DNA of 9,929 bases from Bacteroidota bacterium. GTDB taxonomy: Bacteria > Bacteroidota > Bacteroidia > Bacteroidales > VadinHA17. Shown here one piece after another: positions 1 through 7,693 of the stretch. Within the stretch, counting starts at the first letter, position 1. The number at the start of each line of letters is the position of its first letter. The position numbers and the translations under genes are program-made. Below the pieces are notes generated by a model, which saw nothing but the letters and a program-made list of their open reading frames with translations, ran no database searches and was not told the DNA's origin. The stretch covers positions 1 to 9,929 of the forward strand of contig DAOWNN010000058.1 of assembly GCA_030642585.1 (NCBI GenBank). The letters are read 5' to 3'.

Positions 1-1133
1 GAGGTAATATCTGCCTCACACAGAGTCATCAGGTCATCAACATCATCACCGGCATCGTATAGTAATCTTCTTACTGCTGAATCTGAAACTATGTCCTGAG
101 ATAGAACAATTGGGCGAAGGTGAAGTAAAACCATCTTTTGAACATACTTCATTTTCTCATTGAGTGGAAGCTTCAATGTTCTGAATATATGGGGTACCAT
201 TTTTGCTCCAAAGAATTCATGTCCGTGAAATGTCCAACCCTGACCTTTAATGAACTTTTTAGTTTTTGGTTTAGCTATGTCATGAAGGAGCGCAGCCCAC
301 CGCAGATATAGGCTCTTAGTATTTTTAGAGATTTTATCCAGTACTTCAAGGGTATGGAGGAAATTATCTTTGTGCTGTTTGCCGTTCTCAGTTTCTACCC
401 CTTTCAATTGATCCAGTTCGGGGAAAATAGTATTCAAAAGACCGGTTTCTTCAAGCAAGAGAAAACCTACAGATGGTTTCCGGCTTAATATAATTTTATT
501 TATTTCAAGAATAATACGCTCCTGCGAAACTATTTTTATTCTGTCACAATTATTGGAAATGGACTTTAAAGTTTGTTCCTCAATTGAGAAATTCAGTTCT
601 GTGGCAAAGCGAATTGCCCTGATCATTCGAAGGGGGTCGTCAGAAAAGGTTTTTTCAGGGTCAAGAGGTGTCCTTAAGAGTTTTTTCTTAAGATCAGATT
701 TCCCGGAGAAAGGATCGATGAATTCACCAAAATTTTCACTATCCAATCTTATTGCCATAGCATTGATAGTAAAATCTCTTCTTTTTTGATCATCTTCCAA
801 AGATCCGTTTTCAACAATTGGTTTTCTGGAATCTTTTCTGTAAGATTCTTTTCTTGCTCCTACAAATTCAATATCCTGCCCTTCATACCTGAACATAGCA
901 GTTCCAAAATTCTTAAATACAGACACTTTTATTTTGGGATCAATTTCAAAAGCTATTTTTCTTGCCATGTCAATTCCATTTCCCAGAACCACGATATCAA
1001 TATCCATTTTATCCGGGCCTCTTTTTAGAATGGCATCGCGCACAAATCCACCTATAACATAGGTCTGAATTTTTTCTTTTCCTGCAACATGGGAAATGAT
1101 CTTAAAAATCGCTGGACTGAGGAATTCTTTCAT
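1..1133 (-). CDS. cca: CCA tRNA nucleotidyltransferase / poly(A) polymerase family protein with HD domain (3' part missing)
   Basis: Predicted to add or repair the CCA end of tRNAs in the cytoplasm. The minus-strand frame is open from ATG at 1133-1131 to the left edge, giving 377 residues; family members of this type are about 470 or more, so the C-terminal part lies outside. Visible landmarks: the nucleotidyltransferase motif IGGFVRDAIL at residues 27-36, the metal-binding DxD at D44/D46, RRDFTINAMA at 118-127, the DDPLRMIRAIRF segment at 165-176 (nucleotide and primer-binding region), and an HD phosphohydrolase-type domain with HD at 284-285 (LLHDIAKPKT). No Shine-Dalgarno sequence precedes the start, but the methionine fits the beginning of the conserved domain. 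It is divergent from the thioredoxin gene. CCA-adding activity rather than poly(A) polymerase is inferred from family membership; sequence alone does not separate them fully. Confidence 0.93.
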   Translation of the reverse strand, partial: MKEFLSPAIFKIISHVAGKEKIQTYVIGGFVRDAILKRGPDKMDIDIVVLGNGIDMARKIAFEIDPKIKVSVFKNFGTAMFRYEGQDIEFVGARKESYRKDSRKPIVENGSLEDDQKRRDFTINAMAIRLDSENFGEFIDPFSGKSDLKKKLLRTPLDPEKTFSDDPLRMIRAIRFATELNFSIEEQTLKSISNNCDRIKIVSQERIILEINKIILSRKPSVGFLLLEETGLLNTIFPELDQLKGVETENGKQHKDNFLHTLEVLDKISKNTKSLYLRWAALLHDIAKPKTKKFIKGQGWTFHGHEFFGAKMVPHIFRTLKLPLNEKMKYVQKMVLLHLRPIVLSQDIVSDSAVRRLLYDAGDDVDDLMTLCEADIT

Positions 1134-1163
1134 CTGAAATACCAATACTGACAGTTTGTCTGA

Positions 1164-1196
1164 CAAAATTACAATTAAGAGTGCTGAATTGCAAAA
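1164..1196 (-). promoter_or_regulatory. Bacteroidota-type promoter for the tRNA nucleotidyltransferase gene
   Basis: On the minus strand there is TTTTG (1196-1192), a 20-nt spacer, and TAATTTTG (1171-1164), an exact match to the TAnnTTTG -7 element with the expected distance to a -33 TTG. Transcription would begin about 5-8 nt further on, leaving a leader of roughly 20-25 nt before the ATG at 1133. Confidence 0.6.
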
Positions 1197-1433
1197 TCAA
1201 TTTCAAAGGCCTTAATTAGTTTATGAGCACACTAAAGTGTTTGGTTTCCTTTTTATGTAATTTATAAATAGAAGAAAATCAGCATTGTAGCAGTTTTTTT
1301 TCTGAGATTTATGAAGAATATAATGGCTTGTCCCTATTTAGAATGCTGTGAGCAATGATATTTATGGTATGTAATTTGAATATATTGCGACCATAACGGC
1401 AATTAGTAAATATAGTATTAATTATAATTTATA
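1197..1433. other. Divergent intergenic region without a gene
   Basis: No convincing open frame on either strand. The sequence is very AT-rich. It must hold the promoter for the thioredoxin gene, but only imperfect -7-like matches are visible (for example around 1371-1379), none with a matching -33 box. A small inverted repeat (ACACT/AGTGT at 1229-1240) is present and has no evident role. Confidence 0.6.
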
Positions 1434-1436
1434 GTG

Positions 1437-1799
1437 ATGTTAGAACATTTAACAAAAGAAACCTTTAAAGCTAAGGTTTTTGATTTTGAAGAAAACAAGG
1501 ATTGGAAATTTGAAGGTGATAAGCCATGTTTGATTGACTTTTATGCTGATTGGTGCCAGCCCTGTAAGATTGTTGCTCCAATTCTGGAGGAGCTGCAGGA
1601 TGAATACAAGGAAGGCCTGAATATATACAAAGTCAATACTGAACAAGAGCAGGAACTTGCTGGTATGTTTGGTATCAAGAGTATTCCCAGCTTATTGTTT
1701 GTCCCTAAAGATGAACAACCTCAAATGGCGATGGGTGCACTTCCAAAAGATACCCTTGAAAAAGCTATTAAGGATGTATTGAAGGTTGAGAAAAATTAA
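1437..1799 (+). CDS. Thioredoxin family protein (cytosolic, single domain)
   Basis: A 120-residue single-domain thioredoxin, the usual length of the family, expected to reduce protein disulfides in the cytoplasm. The core DFYADWCQPCK at residues 34-44 carries the redox pair C40/C43, and the cis-proline loop IKSIPSL has P84. The dipeptide between the cysteines is QP rather than the classical GP, which is common in some thioredoxin-like proteins and may shift redox potential. One additional cysteine is at 31. There is no signal peptide or lipobox. The start is taken as ATG at 1437; an in-frame GTG at 1434 immediately precedes it and would only add one residue. No Shine-Dalgarno sequence is visible. 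The gene stands alone and is closed by a terminator at 1874-1900. The specific partner is unknown. Confidence 0.93.
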   Translation: MLEHLTKETFKAKVFDFEENKDWKFEGDKPCLIDFYADWCQPCKIVAPILEELQDEYKEGLNIYKVNTEQEQELAGMFGIKSIPSLLFVPKDEQPQMAMGALPKDTLEKAIKDVLKVEKN

Positions 1800-1816
1800 A
1801 TCATTAAGACAATCTT

Positions 1817-1862
1817 CCACCTGTCAGCAGACAGGTATCCCAACTGCGAAGCAGGTTGGGGT
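1817..1862. repeat. REP-like pair of adjacent hairpins
   Basis: Two hairpins sit next to each other in the thioredoxin 3' region. The first has a perfect 7-bp stem (1819-1825 with 1830-1836, loop AGCA). The second pairs CCCAAC (1839-1844) with GTTGGG (1855-1860) and continues inward as TGC-GAA-GCA with one bulged G at 1854. Neither is followed by a T-run and a separate, better terminator lies just downstream, so they resemble a dispersed palindromic (REP-type) element. Whether the element is repeated elsewhere in the genome cannot be seen here. Confidence 0.45.
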
Positions 1863-1873
1863 CTCATATCTGG

Positions 1874-1900
1874 AAAAGCCGGTTTAAACCGGCTTTTTTT
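1874..1900 (+). terminator. Strong intrinsic terminator of the thioredoxin gene
   Basis: A perfect 24-base palindrome (1874-1897) with a GC-rich core GCCGG/CCGGC, flanked by an A-run on the left and seven Ts ending at 1900. The T-run is on the plus side, and the A-run could serve minus-strand transcripts. It separates the thioredoxin transcript from the riboswitch-controlled gene. Confidence 0.85.
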
Positions 1901-1924
1901 ATTCTTTAAAAGGTAGTACCTTTG
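1896..1924 (+). promoter_or_regulatory. Promoter of the TPP riboswitch / TonB-dependent receptor transcript
   Basis: TACCTTTG at 1917-1924 matches the TAnnTTTG -7 element exactly. The place of the -33 box falls in the T-run of the upstream terminator (about 1894-1900), so it is only TTT-like rather than TTG. The predicted start near 1930 is immediately before the riboswitch core, which supports the assignment. Confidence 0.55.
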
Positions 1925-1931
1925 TAAGGAT

Positions 1932-2020
1932 ACATGGGGTGCCTTAATATACGGGCTGAGATCAAACCCTTTGAACCTGATCCGGATAATGCCGGTGTAG
2001 GGAGAAAGAAGTCACCCCAT
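1932..2020 (+). promoter_or_regulatory. TPP (thiamine pyrophosphate) riboswitch, THI box
   Basis: Shows the conserved blocks of the TPP aptamer in order: GGGGTGCC (1936-1943), GGCTGAGAT (1954-1962), ACCC (1966-1969), TTGAACCTGATC (1971-1982), then GGATAATGCCGG and GTAGGGA (to 2003). The P2 pairing GGGT with ACCC and the CCGG/CCGG helix of the second arm are present. It senses thiamine pyrophosphate and normally lowers expression of thiamine synthesis or uptake genes. The receptor start codon at 2042 is only 21 nt after 2020, so control of translation initiation is plausible; an additional U-run is noted in the findings. The 3' boundary is approximate. Confidence 0.93.
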
Positions 2021-2041
2021 TTTTTCCTTAATTAATATACA

Positions 2042-4441
2042 ATGAAAAAACTTATTTTTTTCGTTTTATTTATTTTTATGGGGGGGCATATTTATGCTCA
2101 GTTTAATCTGTCAGGTACAGTAAAAGATTCCACCGGTAAAGCATTGAGTGGTGCGAATGTAATACTGAAGCAAAGCTATTACGCCATATCCACAGGAAGT
2201 GAAGGGGAATTTTCATTTGAATCTGTGAAAGATGGGAGTTATTTACTCTATATATCCTATATGGGATATGGATCTTATGAAAAAGAAATTCTTATTAAAG
2301 AAGACTTTAAGCTGGATATTATTTTATACCCCAACAGTATTTTAGCCGATGAGGTAATTGTAACAGCTACTAAAGCCACCAGGGATATGCCTGTAGCTTT
2401 TACTTCTGTTCAAAAAGAGGACATTGAAATGCGAAACCTTGGTCAGGATGTTCCTTATATCCTTAATATGACTCCATCCTTAGTAATTAGTTCAGATGCA
2501 GGAGCAGGGATAGGATATTCTACTTTCAGGATCAGGGGCACAGATCAAAATCGCATCAATATTACCCTGAATGGAATCCCAATGAATGATGCAGAATCTC
2601 ATGGCACGTGGTGGGTTGATCTTCCGGATCTGGTGAGTTCTGTTGATCAGATACAGGTGCAAAGAGGGGTTGGTACTTCTTCAAATGGAGCAGGGGCCTT
2701 TGGGGCCACAGTGAATTTTCAAACTTTTAATTTAAGGAAGGATGCGTACGCTGAAATAAATTCTTCCTTTGGGTCTTTTCATACTGTAAAAAGCAATATA
2801 TTATTGGGAACAGGCTTATTAAATGAGAAATTTAGTTTTGATGCAAGATTTTCAAAATTGTATTCAGATGGATATATTGACCGGGCATATTCCGATCTTT
2901 TATCATTCAGCATGTCTGCCTCCTATTATGGGGACAAGGATATGATTAAGTTCATATTTCTTTCAGGGACTGAAGAAACCTACCAGGCCTGGGATGGAGT
3001 TCCTAAGGAAGTGCTTGATACCAACAGAACCTGGAATGGGATAGGAATGTATACCGATGCGAAGGGTAAAGTGCAATTTTACGAAAATGAAACCGACAAC
3101 TATTTGCAGGACCATTTACAGGCATTTTATTCCAGGGATTTAGGTGCAGATATTATGTTTAATCTTGCATTTCACTATACTGCAGGAAGAGGATATTACG
3201 AACAGTATAAGCAAAACCAGGATTTTTCTGATTATGGATTCTCAGATATTATCATTGGAGCAGATACCATTAAAAGTGCAGACCTTGTTAGACAGAAGTG
3301 GCTGGATAATGACTTTTACGGATTTACCTCTTCAATGAATTATAAAGGGGCAAAGATGAATTTGATAATTGGAGGAGCCTGGAACCAGTACCTGGGTGAT
3401 CATTTTGGGAAAGTTATCTGGTCAGAAGTAAGTTTGAAGGGGGATAAGGATAAAGAGTGGTATAGAAATAATGGAGATAAGAAAGACTGGAATGTCTTTT
3501 CAAAATTGATTTACCATCCTGCTAAAACGATGACCCTTTTTGCTGATTTGCAACTGAGATGGATTAGATATTCGATGGTAGGGCTGGATGATGACCTGAG
3601 GGATATTAGCCAATATCATGAGCACCTGTTTTTCAATCCGAAATTTGGATTGAAATTCAAAATCAATGAAAGGAGTGATGCATTCTTGTCATTTTCTGTT
3701 GCTAACAGAGAACCAAACCGCGACAATTACAAAGATGCCAATCCTTTAGGTCCGCTGCCAACATCTGAAAGATTGCTTGACTATGAGTTTGGATACAGCT
3801 TTCAATCGGGAGCAATCTCCCTTGATTTGAATGCATATTACATGGATTATAAAAATCAACTGGTTATAACAGGAGAAATAAATGATGTTGGTGCTCCTAT
3901 AATGACCAATATCCGTGATAGCTACAGGCTTGGCATGGAGTTAATGGCAGGATTTATTGTAAGCTCCGGATTAAGATGGGAATTAAGTACGACTTTCAGC
4001 CAGAACAGGATTGATGACCTCAGGATTTATATTGATGATTGGGACACCTGGGGTCAAAGAGAAGAATACCATGGAGTCTCAAGTCTTTCTTTTTCACCTG
4101 CAATTGTTGCCTCAAGCAATATCTCAATACATTGGTTTAAGAATTTCAGGATAAACATTTTATCTAAATATGTAGGTAAGCAGTATATCGATAATACAGA
4201 GCATAAAGATAGAATGCTTGCAGCCTATTTTTTGAATGATTTAGTCATGAAGTATAGCATTAAACCAAAATTCATGAAGGAAATAAGCTTTCAGATCTTG
4301 CTAAATAATGTGTTCAACGTGGAATATGAATCCAATGCATGGATATATCGATACTATTCGGGGAATGTAGAAGAGAATCTGAATGGATATTTCCCGCAGG
4401 CTGGAATAAATTTTTTGGCTGGTGTAAGCCTTAAATTTTAA
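2042..4441 (+). CDS. TonB-dependent outer-membrane receptor, predicted thiamine (or thiamine precursor) transporter
   Basis: A 799-residue outer-membrane active transporter that would use TonB-ExbBD energy to import a substrate into the periplasm. It has an N-terminal signal peptide with likely cleavage after HIYA (residue 19), and no lipobox cysteine. A carboxypeptidase-regulatory-like beta-sandwich follows (about 22-100, starting LSGTVKDSTGKALSGANV), typical of Bacteroidota receptors. Next come a TonB-box-like DEVIVTATKA (103-112), a plug domain (about 113-230, with FRIRGTDQNRINITLNG) and a beta-barrel to the C-terminal F799. Translation starts at the first ATG after the riboswitch, without a Shine-Dalgarno sequence. 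Substrate assignment rests on the TPP riboswitch; riboswitch-controlled receptors of this kind (for example OMthi of Bacteroides thetaiotaomicron) are known for thiamine uptake. No inner-membrane partner such as PnuT lies next to it, so another substrate cannot be excluded. Confidence 0.92.
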   Translation: MKKLIFFVLFIFMGGHIYAQFNLSGTVKDSTGKALSGANVILKQSYYAISTGSEGEFSFESVKDGSYLLYISYMGYGSYEKEILIKEDFKLDIILYPNSILADEVIVTATKATRDMPVAFTSVQKEDIEMRNLGQDVPYILNMTPSLVISSDAGAGIGYSTFRIRGTDQNRINITLNGIPMNDAESHGTWWVDLPDLVSSVDQIQVQRGVGTSSNGAGAFGATVNFQTFNLRKDAYAEINSSFGSFHTVKSNILLGTGLLNEKFSFDARFSKLYSDGYIDRAYSDLLSFSMSASYYGDKDMIKFIFLSGTEETYQAWDGVPKEVLDTNRTWNGIGMYTDAKGKVQFYENETDNYLQDHLQAFYSRDLGADIMFNLAFHYTAGRGYYEQYKQNQDFSDYGFSDIIIGADTIKSADLVRQKWLDNDFYGFTSSMNYKGAKMNLIIGGAWNQYLGDHFGKVIWSEVSLKGDKDKEWYRNNGDKKDWNVFSKLIYHPAKTMTLFADLQLRWIRYSMVGLDDDLRDISQYHEHLFFNPKFGLKFKINERSDAFLSFSVANREPNRDNYKDANPLGPLPTSERLLDYEFGYSFQSGAISLDLNAYYMDYKNQLVITGEINDVGAPIMTNIRDSYRLGMELMAGFIVSSGLRWELSTTFSQNRIDDLRIYIDDWDTWGQREEYHGVSSLSFSPAIVASSNISIHWFKNFRINILSKYVGKQYIDNTEHKDRMLAAYFLNDLVMKYSIKPKFMKEISFQILLNNVFNVEYESNAWIYRYYSGNVEENLNGYFPQAGINFLAGVSLKF

Positions 4442-4477
4442 TTGTGAAGAATTAATTTCTTTTCATAAGAAAAAGTT

Positions 4478-4507
4478 TTGAAATCAGATTTATTTTCTGT
4501 ATCTTAC
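4478..4507 (+). promoter_or_regulatory. Promoter-like sequence in the receptor 3' region
   Basis: TTG at 4478-4480 (within TTTTG), a 19-nt spacer, and TATCTTAC at 4500-4507. This fits the Bacteroidota spacing; the -7 element keeps TA and TT but not the final TG. It lies after the receptor stop codon with no open frame downstream before the next terminator, hence the candidate small RNA below. Confidence 0.4.
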
Positions 4508-4512
4508 CACAG

Positions 4513-4649
4513 GAAATCTTCAAATATTGCGAAAATCTTTAAGGGTAACTAAAAACAAGTGCCAAGATGATTTAACAGATTTTTCGTAAAGTTTTAGGTT
4601 TAATTTTTAGGGTATGAAGCAGAAGGCCAGGAGTTACTCCTGGCCTTTT
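4513..4649 (+). ncRNA. Candidate small non-coding RNA of unknown family
   Basis: About 137 nt between a promoter-like sequence and a strong intrinsic terminator, with no credible coding frame. A long-range helix pairs 4527-4538 with 4577-4589 (about 12 bp with one bulged T and a G-T wobble), and the terminator hairpin at 4623-4647 forms the 3' end. No known RNA family is recognised. Alternatives are a long 3' untranslated region of the receptor gene or an attenuated leader of the kinase gene. Start coordinate is inferred from the -7 element. Confidence 0.33.
4623..4649 (+). terminator. Strong intrinsic terminator
   Basis: An 11-bp perfect stem AAGGCCAGGAG (4623-4633) with CTCCTGGCCTT (4637-4647), loop TTA, followed by a run of four Ts (4646-4649). 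It ends either the receptor transcript, 180 nt after its stop codon, or the candidate small RNA. Confidence 0.85.
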
Positions 4650-4732
4650 GTATTTCATCCGGATTAAAAAACTTCCCTTATGATTGATTAAATAATCCCA
4701 ATAATTTCTTAACTTTCCGTTTAGTTTTACAA

Positions 4733-4740
4733 TAGATTTG
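4733..4740 (+). promoter_or_regulatory. -7 element, probable promoter of the kinase-aspartase unit
   Basis: TAGATTTG matches TAnnTTTG exactly, but no TTG is found 19-21 nt upstream, so only half of the promoter is supported. It lies after the terminator and about 130 nt before the kinase start, the expected position for the promoter of the downstream pair. Confidence 0.38.
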
Positions 4741-4871
4741 CGAAGGCTAAAGGCATGATGCTAAGCGCCATATAATTTAGGTTATTAAAAGACTTTTAAG
4801 AATGTTTGTGTCAAAAGCAAACAAATCTTTATTCAATATCTAAAAGAAAAAAAGTTTTGAGTGGAAGTCTA

Positions 4872-7691
4872 ATGAGTTTTAATGTTCTTGTTTTGTTAAG
4901 AAACAAGATAAGATGGGATCATATACATGAGAATATACAGATTCCTGATGTGAAATTTAATTTTTATGCCGGAGAATTTACAGAACCCCTCTCTGAGGTT
5001 CTTTCTTTAAAAAAATGCGACATAATCATTTTAGATAAGGGTATTGAGTCAGGATTTGAGAAAACATTGGAAATTGTTTCCGGAGGTGCAAGGTATATCC
5101 CTGTGATTATACTTGGGCAGGAGGAAAGTAAGGACTCTGATCTTTTCATTAAAAATATCTGGGATTATTGTGAATTAAAGGATACAGCTAAGTTAAAGCG
5201 GCTGATAAGTAATTTCAAAAGGCTGAAATACGCGAAGCCTAAAGAGTCGGGCATTTCTGAAAATGCTAAGGAAGGAATAATAACTGAAGTGACAGAAAGG
5301 CTTACCTATGAGAATGACCTCAAGAATTCTGAAAGGAAGTTTCGTGAGCTTCTTGAAAAAATGATTGAGGCTACAGTATCTGTTGATTTGTATGGCGTTA
5401 TTCTTGATTTCAATAAGGCATTCCATAGGCTTACCTTAACTCCTAATGAAGGATTGATTGGAAAGAATTTGAATGATTTTATTCCTGATGACTGGAGAAA
5501 AGAAGATGAAATTCACCGAAACCAGGCTTTGAGAAGGGGTTATTGTGATTCTTTTGAGCTAAATTTAGAAAGAGATAATAAACTTCAGATCCCGGTAGAA
5601 GTTCTTTGTTATCTGATTGAGGATGAAAAAGGAAAACCTGAAGGATATTGGTATTTTTTCAAGGATATTCAGAAGCGTAAACAATTTGAGACTAACCTGG
5701 CGGAGAGTGAAACTCAATTAAAAACTGTGCTCGAATATTTTCCCACACCAATTATTCTTTTGGATTTTTCTTTTACTCGTGATTACCTGGCTACGCTTGA
5801 TCAAAGGGGAGAATCTGATCTGAAAAGTTTTTTCTTGTCTCAACCGGATGAGTTTGTGAGATGTCTTGGAAATATTCAAACCACTTACGCAAATAAGGAG
5901 GCTCTGGATTTCTTCGAAGTTGGAAGCATTAAGGAGTTAGAGAATTCCCTGATCAACCCAAGGAATAAGGAACGAGTGGAATTGCTTCAAAGTGTAATTC
6001 ATAAGTTTTGGGAAAGCGAAAGTGACTACGAGGAAGAAGTGGTCATTCAAATTAGCTCCCGGGTTCATAAGAATGCAATTTTCAAGTCTGTGATTCTTCC
6101 TGGAAAGGAAAGAACCTGGGATACTATAATTGTATCTCTGGTTGATTTGTCGGAGCGATTAGTTATTGATAAGCAGATTCGGGTATTATCAGGAGCTATT
6201 GAACATTCACCAGTAAGTGTGATTATTACTGATACAGATGGTAAGATGGAATATGTAAATCCGAAATTTACAGAAACATCCGGTTATACCTACGAGGAAG
6301 TACTTGGCAAAAATACTTCAATCCTTAAGTCAGGAAATAACCCGGATGAATTATATAAATCACTTTGGGAGACTATTACTTCCGGGAAGCAGTGGACAGG
6401 TGAGATTCAGAATAAAACAAAAGATGGTAGACTATATTGGGAATCTGCTTCTATCTCAGGGGTGAAAAATGAGAAAGGAGAGATTACACACTTTGTAGCT
6501 ATAAAAGAGGATATCACTTTCAGGAGAGACACTATTTCTGAACTGCAAATGGCAAAGGATAAGGCTGAAGAATCAGACAGATTAAAAACTGCATTTCTTG
6601 CAAATATGTCGCATGAGATCCGAACTCCAATGAATGCGATAGTCGGTTTTTCAGAACTTCTGCGAACTACAAATATTCAAGGACCTGAAAGGGAAGAGTA
6701 TTTTAATATTATTAATAACAGTTGTAGTATACTTTCAAATCTTATAGATGATATTATCGATCTTGCAAAGATTGAGGCAGGCCAAACCACGATAGCTGAA
6801 GATTTATGCAGACCATATGAAATAATGCGTGAGTTGCAAAGGTATTTCGAGGAGGAAATCAGGAAACTTGGAAAGCCTATAAAATTAGTTATGGATGCCT
6901 CTATTGAGCCTGATCTGATTATTATAAGCGATGAATTCAGGTTACGCCAAATACTTTCAAATATTATCGGTAACGCTGTGAAATTTACCGACAAGGGAAT
7001 TATTGCCTGGGGTTGTACAGTTGAGAAGGAACGGAACATGAAATTCTTTGTGAAGGATACCGGTATTGGTATCTACCCTGAAAATATTGAATTGATATTT
7101 GACAGATTCAGGCAAATGGATGATTCCTCTATCAGGAAGTATGGAGGTACAGGTTTGGGTCTCCCTGTTTCAAAAAGCCTGGTTGATCTTATGGGTGGAG
7201 AGATTTGGGTTGAGTCACAGATAGGCAGAGGCTCAGAGTTTTATTTTAAAATTCCATACAAACCGATGAGGAATGAGCCTAAAGAGAAAAATGAAGTCCT
7301 GGCTAAGTCAGACATGGAGTATTCTTTTAAGAATAAGGGAGTGTTGGTTGTAGAAGATAATCTTTCAAACTTTGAGTTTATCAAGGCAGTGTTGTCCAGA
7401 ACCAAAGCTAAATTGTTCTGGGCTGATACAGGAGTAAAGGCCGTAGAAATTTTCAGGAAGAAAAGGAAGCATATCCATTTGGTTCTTATGGATATTCAAA
7501 TTCCTGAAATGGACGGATATGAGGCCACCCGGTTAATGAAGAAAATTCGCAAGGACATTCCCATAATTGCACAAACAGCCTTTGCTATGAGCAGGGATAA
7601 AGAAAAGTCTCTGGATGCTGGCTGTGATGATTATATTTCTAAACCTATAAAGCCCTCAGATCTCCTGAATATGCTGGCAAAATATCTTTGA
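4872..7691 (+). CDS. Hybrid sensor histidine kinase (degenerate receiver, 3 PAS-like, HisKA, HATPase, receiver)
   Basis: A 939-residue soluble signalling kinase with no membrane segments. Residues 1-120 have a receiver-like pattern: a hydrophobic strand at 3-9, D55 after strand IIIL, PVIILG at 77-82, and WDYCELKD at 97-104. The acidic pair after strand 1 is absent, so it is probably a pseudo-receiver. PAS-like regions follow at about 153-272, 279-428 and 436-553; the third (LSGAIEHSPVSVIITD onwards) is the most typical. HisKA has the phosphoacceptor H581 in SHEIRTPMNAI. The ATPase has the N-box (N701), DTGIGI (D729) and GGTGLGL (758-764). The C-terminal receiver has E828/D829, phosphoacceptor D874 (LMDIQIPEMDG), T902 and K924, all intact. 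No DNA-binding output is attached, so phosphoryl groups probably pass to an Hpt partner elsewhere. ATG 4872 is preferred because the domain starts there; an in-frame TTG at 4806 would add 22 unconserved residues. The aspartase fusion follows after 2 nt. Confidence 0.93.
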   Translation: MSFNVLVLLRNKIRWDHIHENIQIPDVKFNFYAGEFTEPLSEVLSLKKCDIIILDKGIESGFEKTLEIVSGGARYIPVIILGQEESKDSDLFIKNIWDYCELKDTAKLKRLISNFKRLKYAKPKESGISENAKEGIITEVTERLTYENDLKNSERKFRELLEKMIEATVSVDLYGVILDFNKAFHRLTLTPNEGLIGKNLNDFIPDDWRKEDEIHRNQALRRGYCDSFELNLERDNKLQIPVEVLCYLIEDEKGKPEGYWYFFKDIQKRKQFETNLAESETQLKTVLEYFPTPIILLDFSFTRDYLATLDQRGESDLKSFFLSQPDEFVRCLGNIQTTYANKEALDFFEVGSIKELENSLINPRNKERVELLQSVIHKFWESESDYEEEVVIQISSRVHKNAIFKSVILPGKERTWDTIIVSLVDLSERLVIDKQIRVLSGAIEHSPVSVIITDTDGKMEYVNPKFTETSGYTYEEVLGKNTSILKSGNNPDELYKSLWETITSGKQWTGEIQNKTKDGRLYWESASISGVKNEKGEITHFVAIKEDITFRRDTISELQMAKDKAEESDRLKTAFLANMSHEIRTPMNAIVGFSELLRTTNIQGPEREEYFNIINNSCSILSNLIDDIIDLAKIEAGQTTIAEDLCRPYEIMRELQRYFEEEIRKLGKPIKLVMDASIEPDLIIISDEFRLRQILSNIIGNAVKFTDKGIIAWGCTVEKERNMKFFVKDTGIGIYPENIELIFDRFRQMDDSSIRKYGGTGLGLPVSKSLVDLMGGEIWVESQIGRGSEFYFKIPYKPMRNEPKEKNEVLAKSDMEYSFKNKGVLVVEDNLSNFEFIKAVLSRTKAKLFWADTGVKAVEIFRKKRKHIHLVLMDIQIPEMDGYEATRLMKKIRKDIPIIAQTAFAMSRDKEKSLDAGCDDYISKPIKPSDLLNMLAKYL

Positions 7692-7693
7692 TT

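Noticed and set aside
553..1028. Two plus-strand open frames of 78 and 80 codons
   Set aside because: They run antisense to the well-supported tRNA nucleotidyltransferase frame, look like low-complexity hydrophobic translations and have no initiation signals.
1371..1379. GTAATTTGA as -7 element for the thioredoxin gene
   Set aside because: It lacks one base of the TAnnTTTG pattern and has no TTG at the right distance upstream.
4618..4669. A 17-codon ATG frame through the terminator at 4623-4649
   Set aside because: Its codons are the terminator stem itself; no start signal and no known peptide resemblance.
4802..4843. A 13-codon ATG frame upstream of the kinase as a leader peptide
   Set aside because: Too short, no recognisable content such as a run of regulatory codons, and no associated attenuator after it.
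6677..7039. A 120-codon minus-strand frame within the kinase
   Set aside because: Antisense shadow of the HisKA/HATPase coding region with no independent signals.
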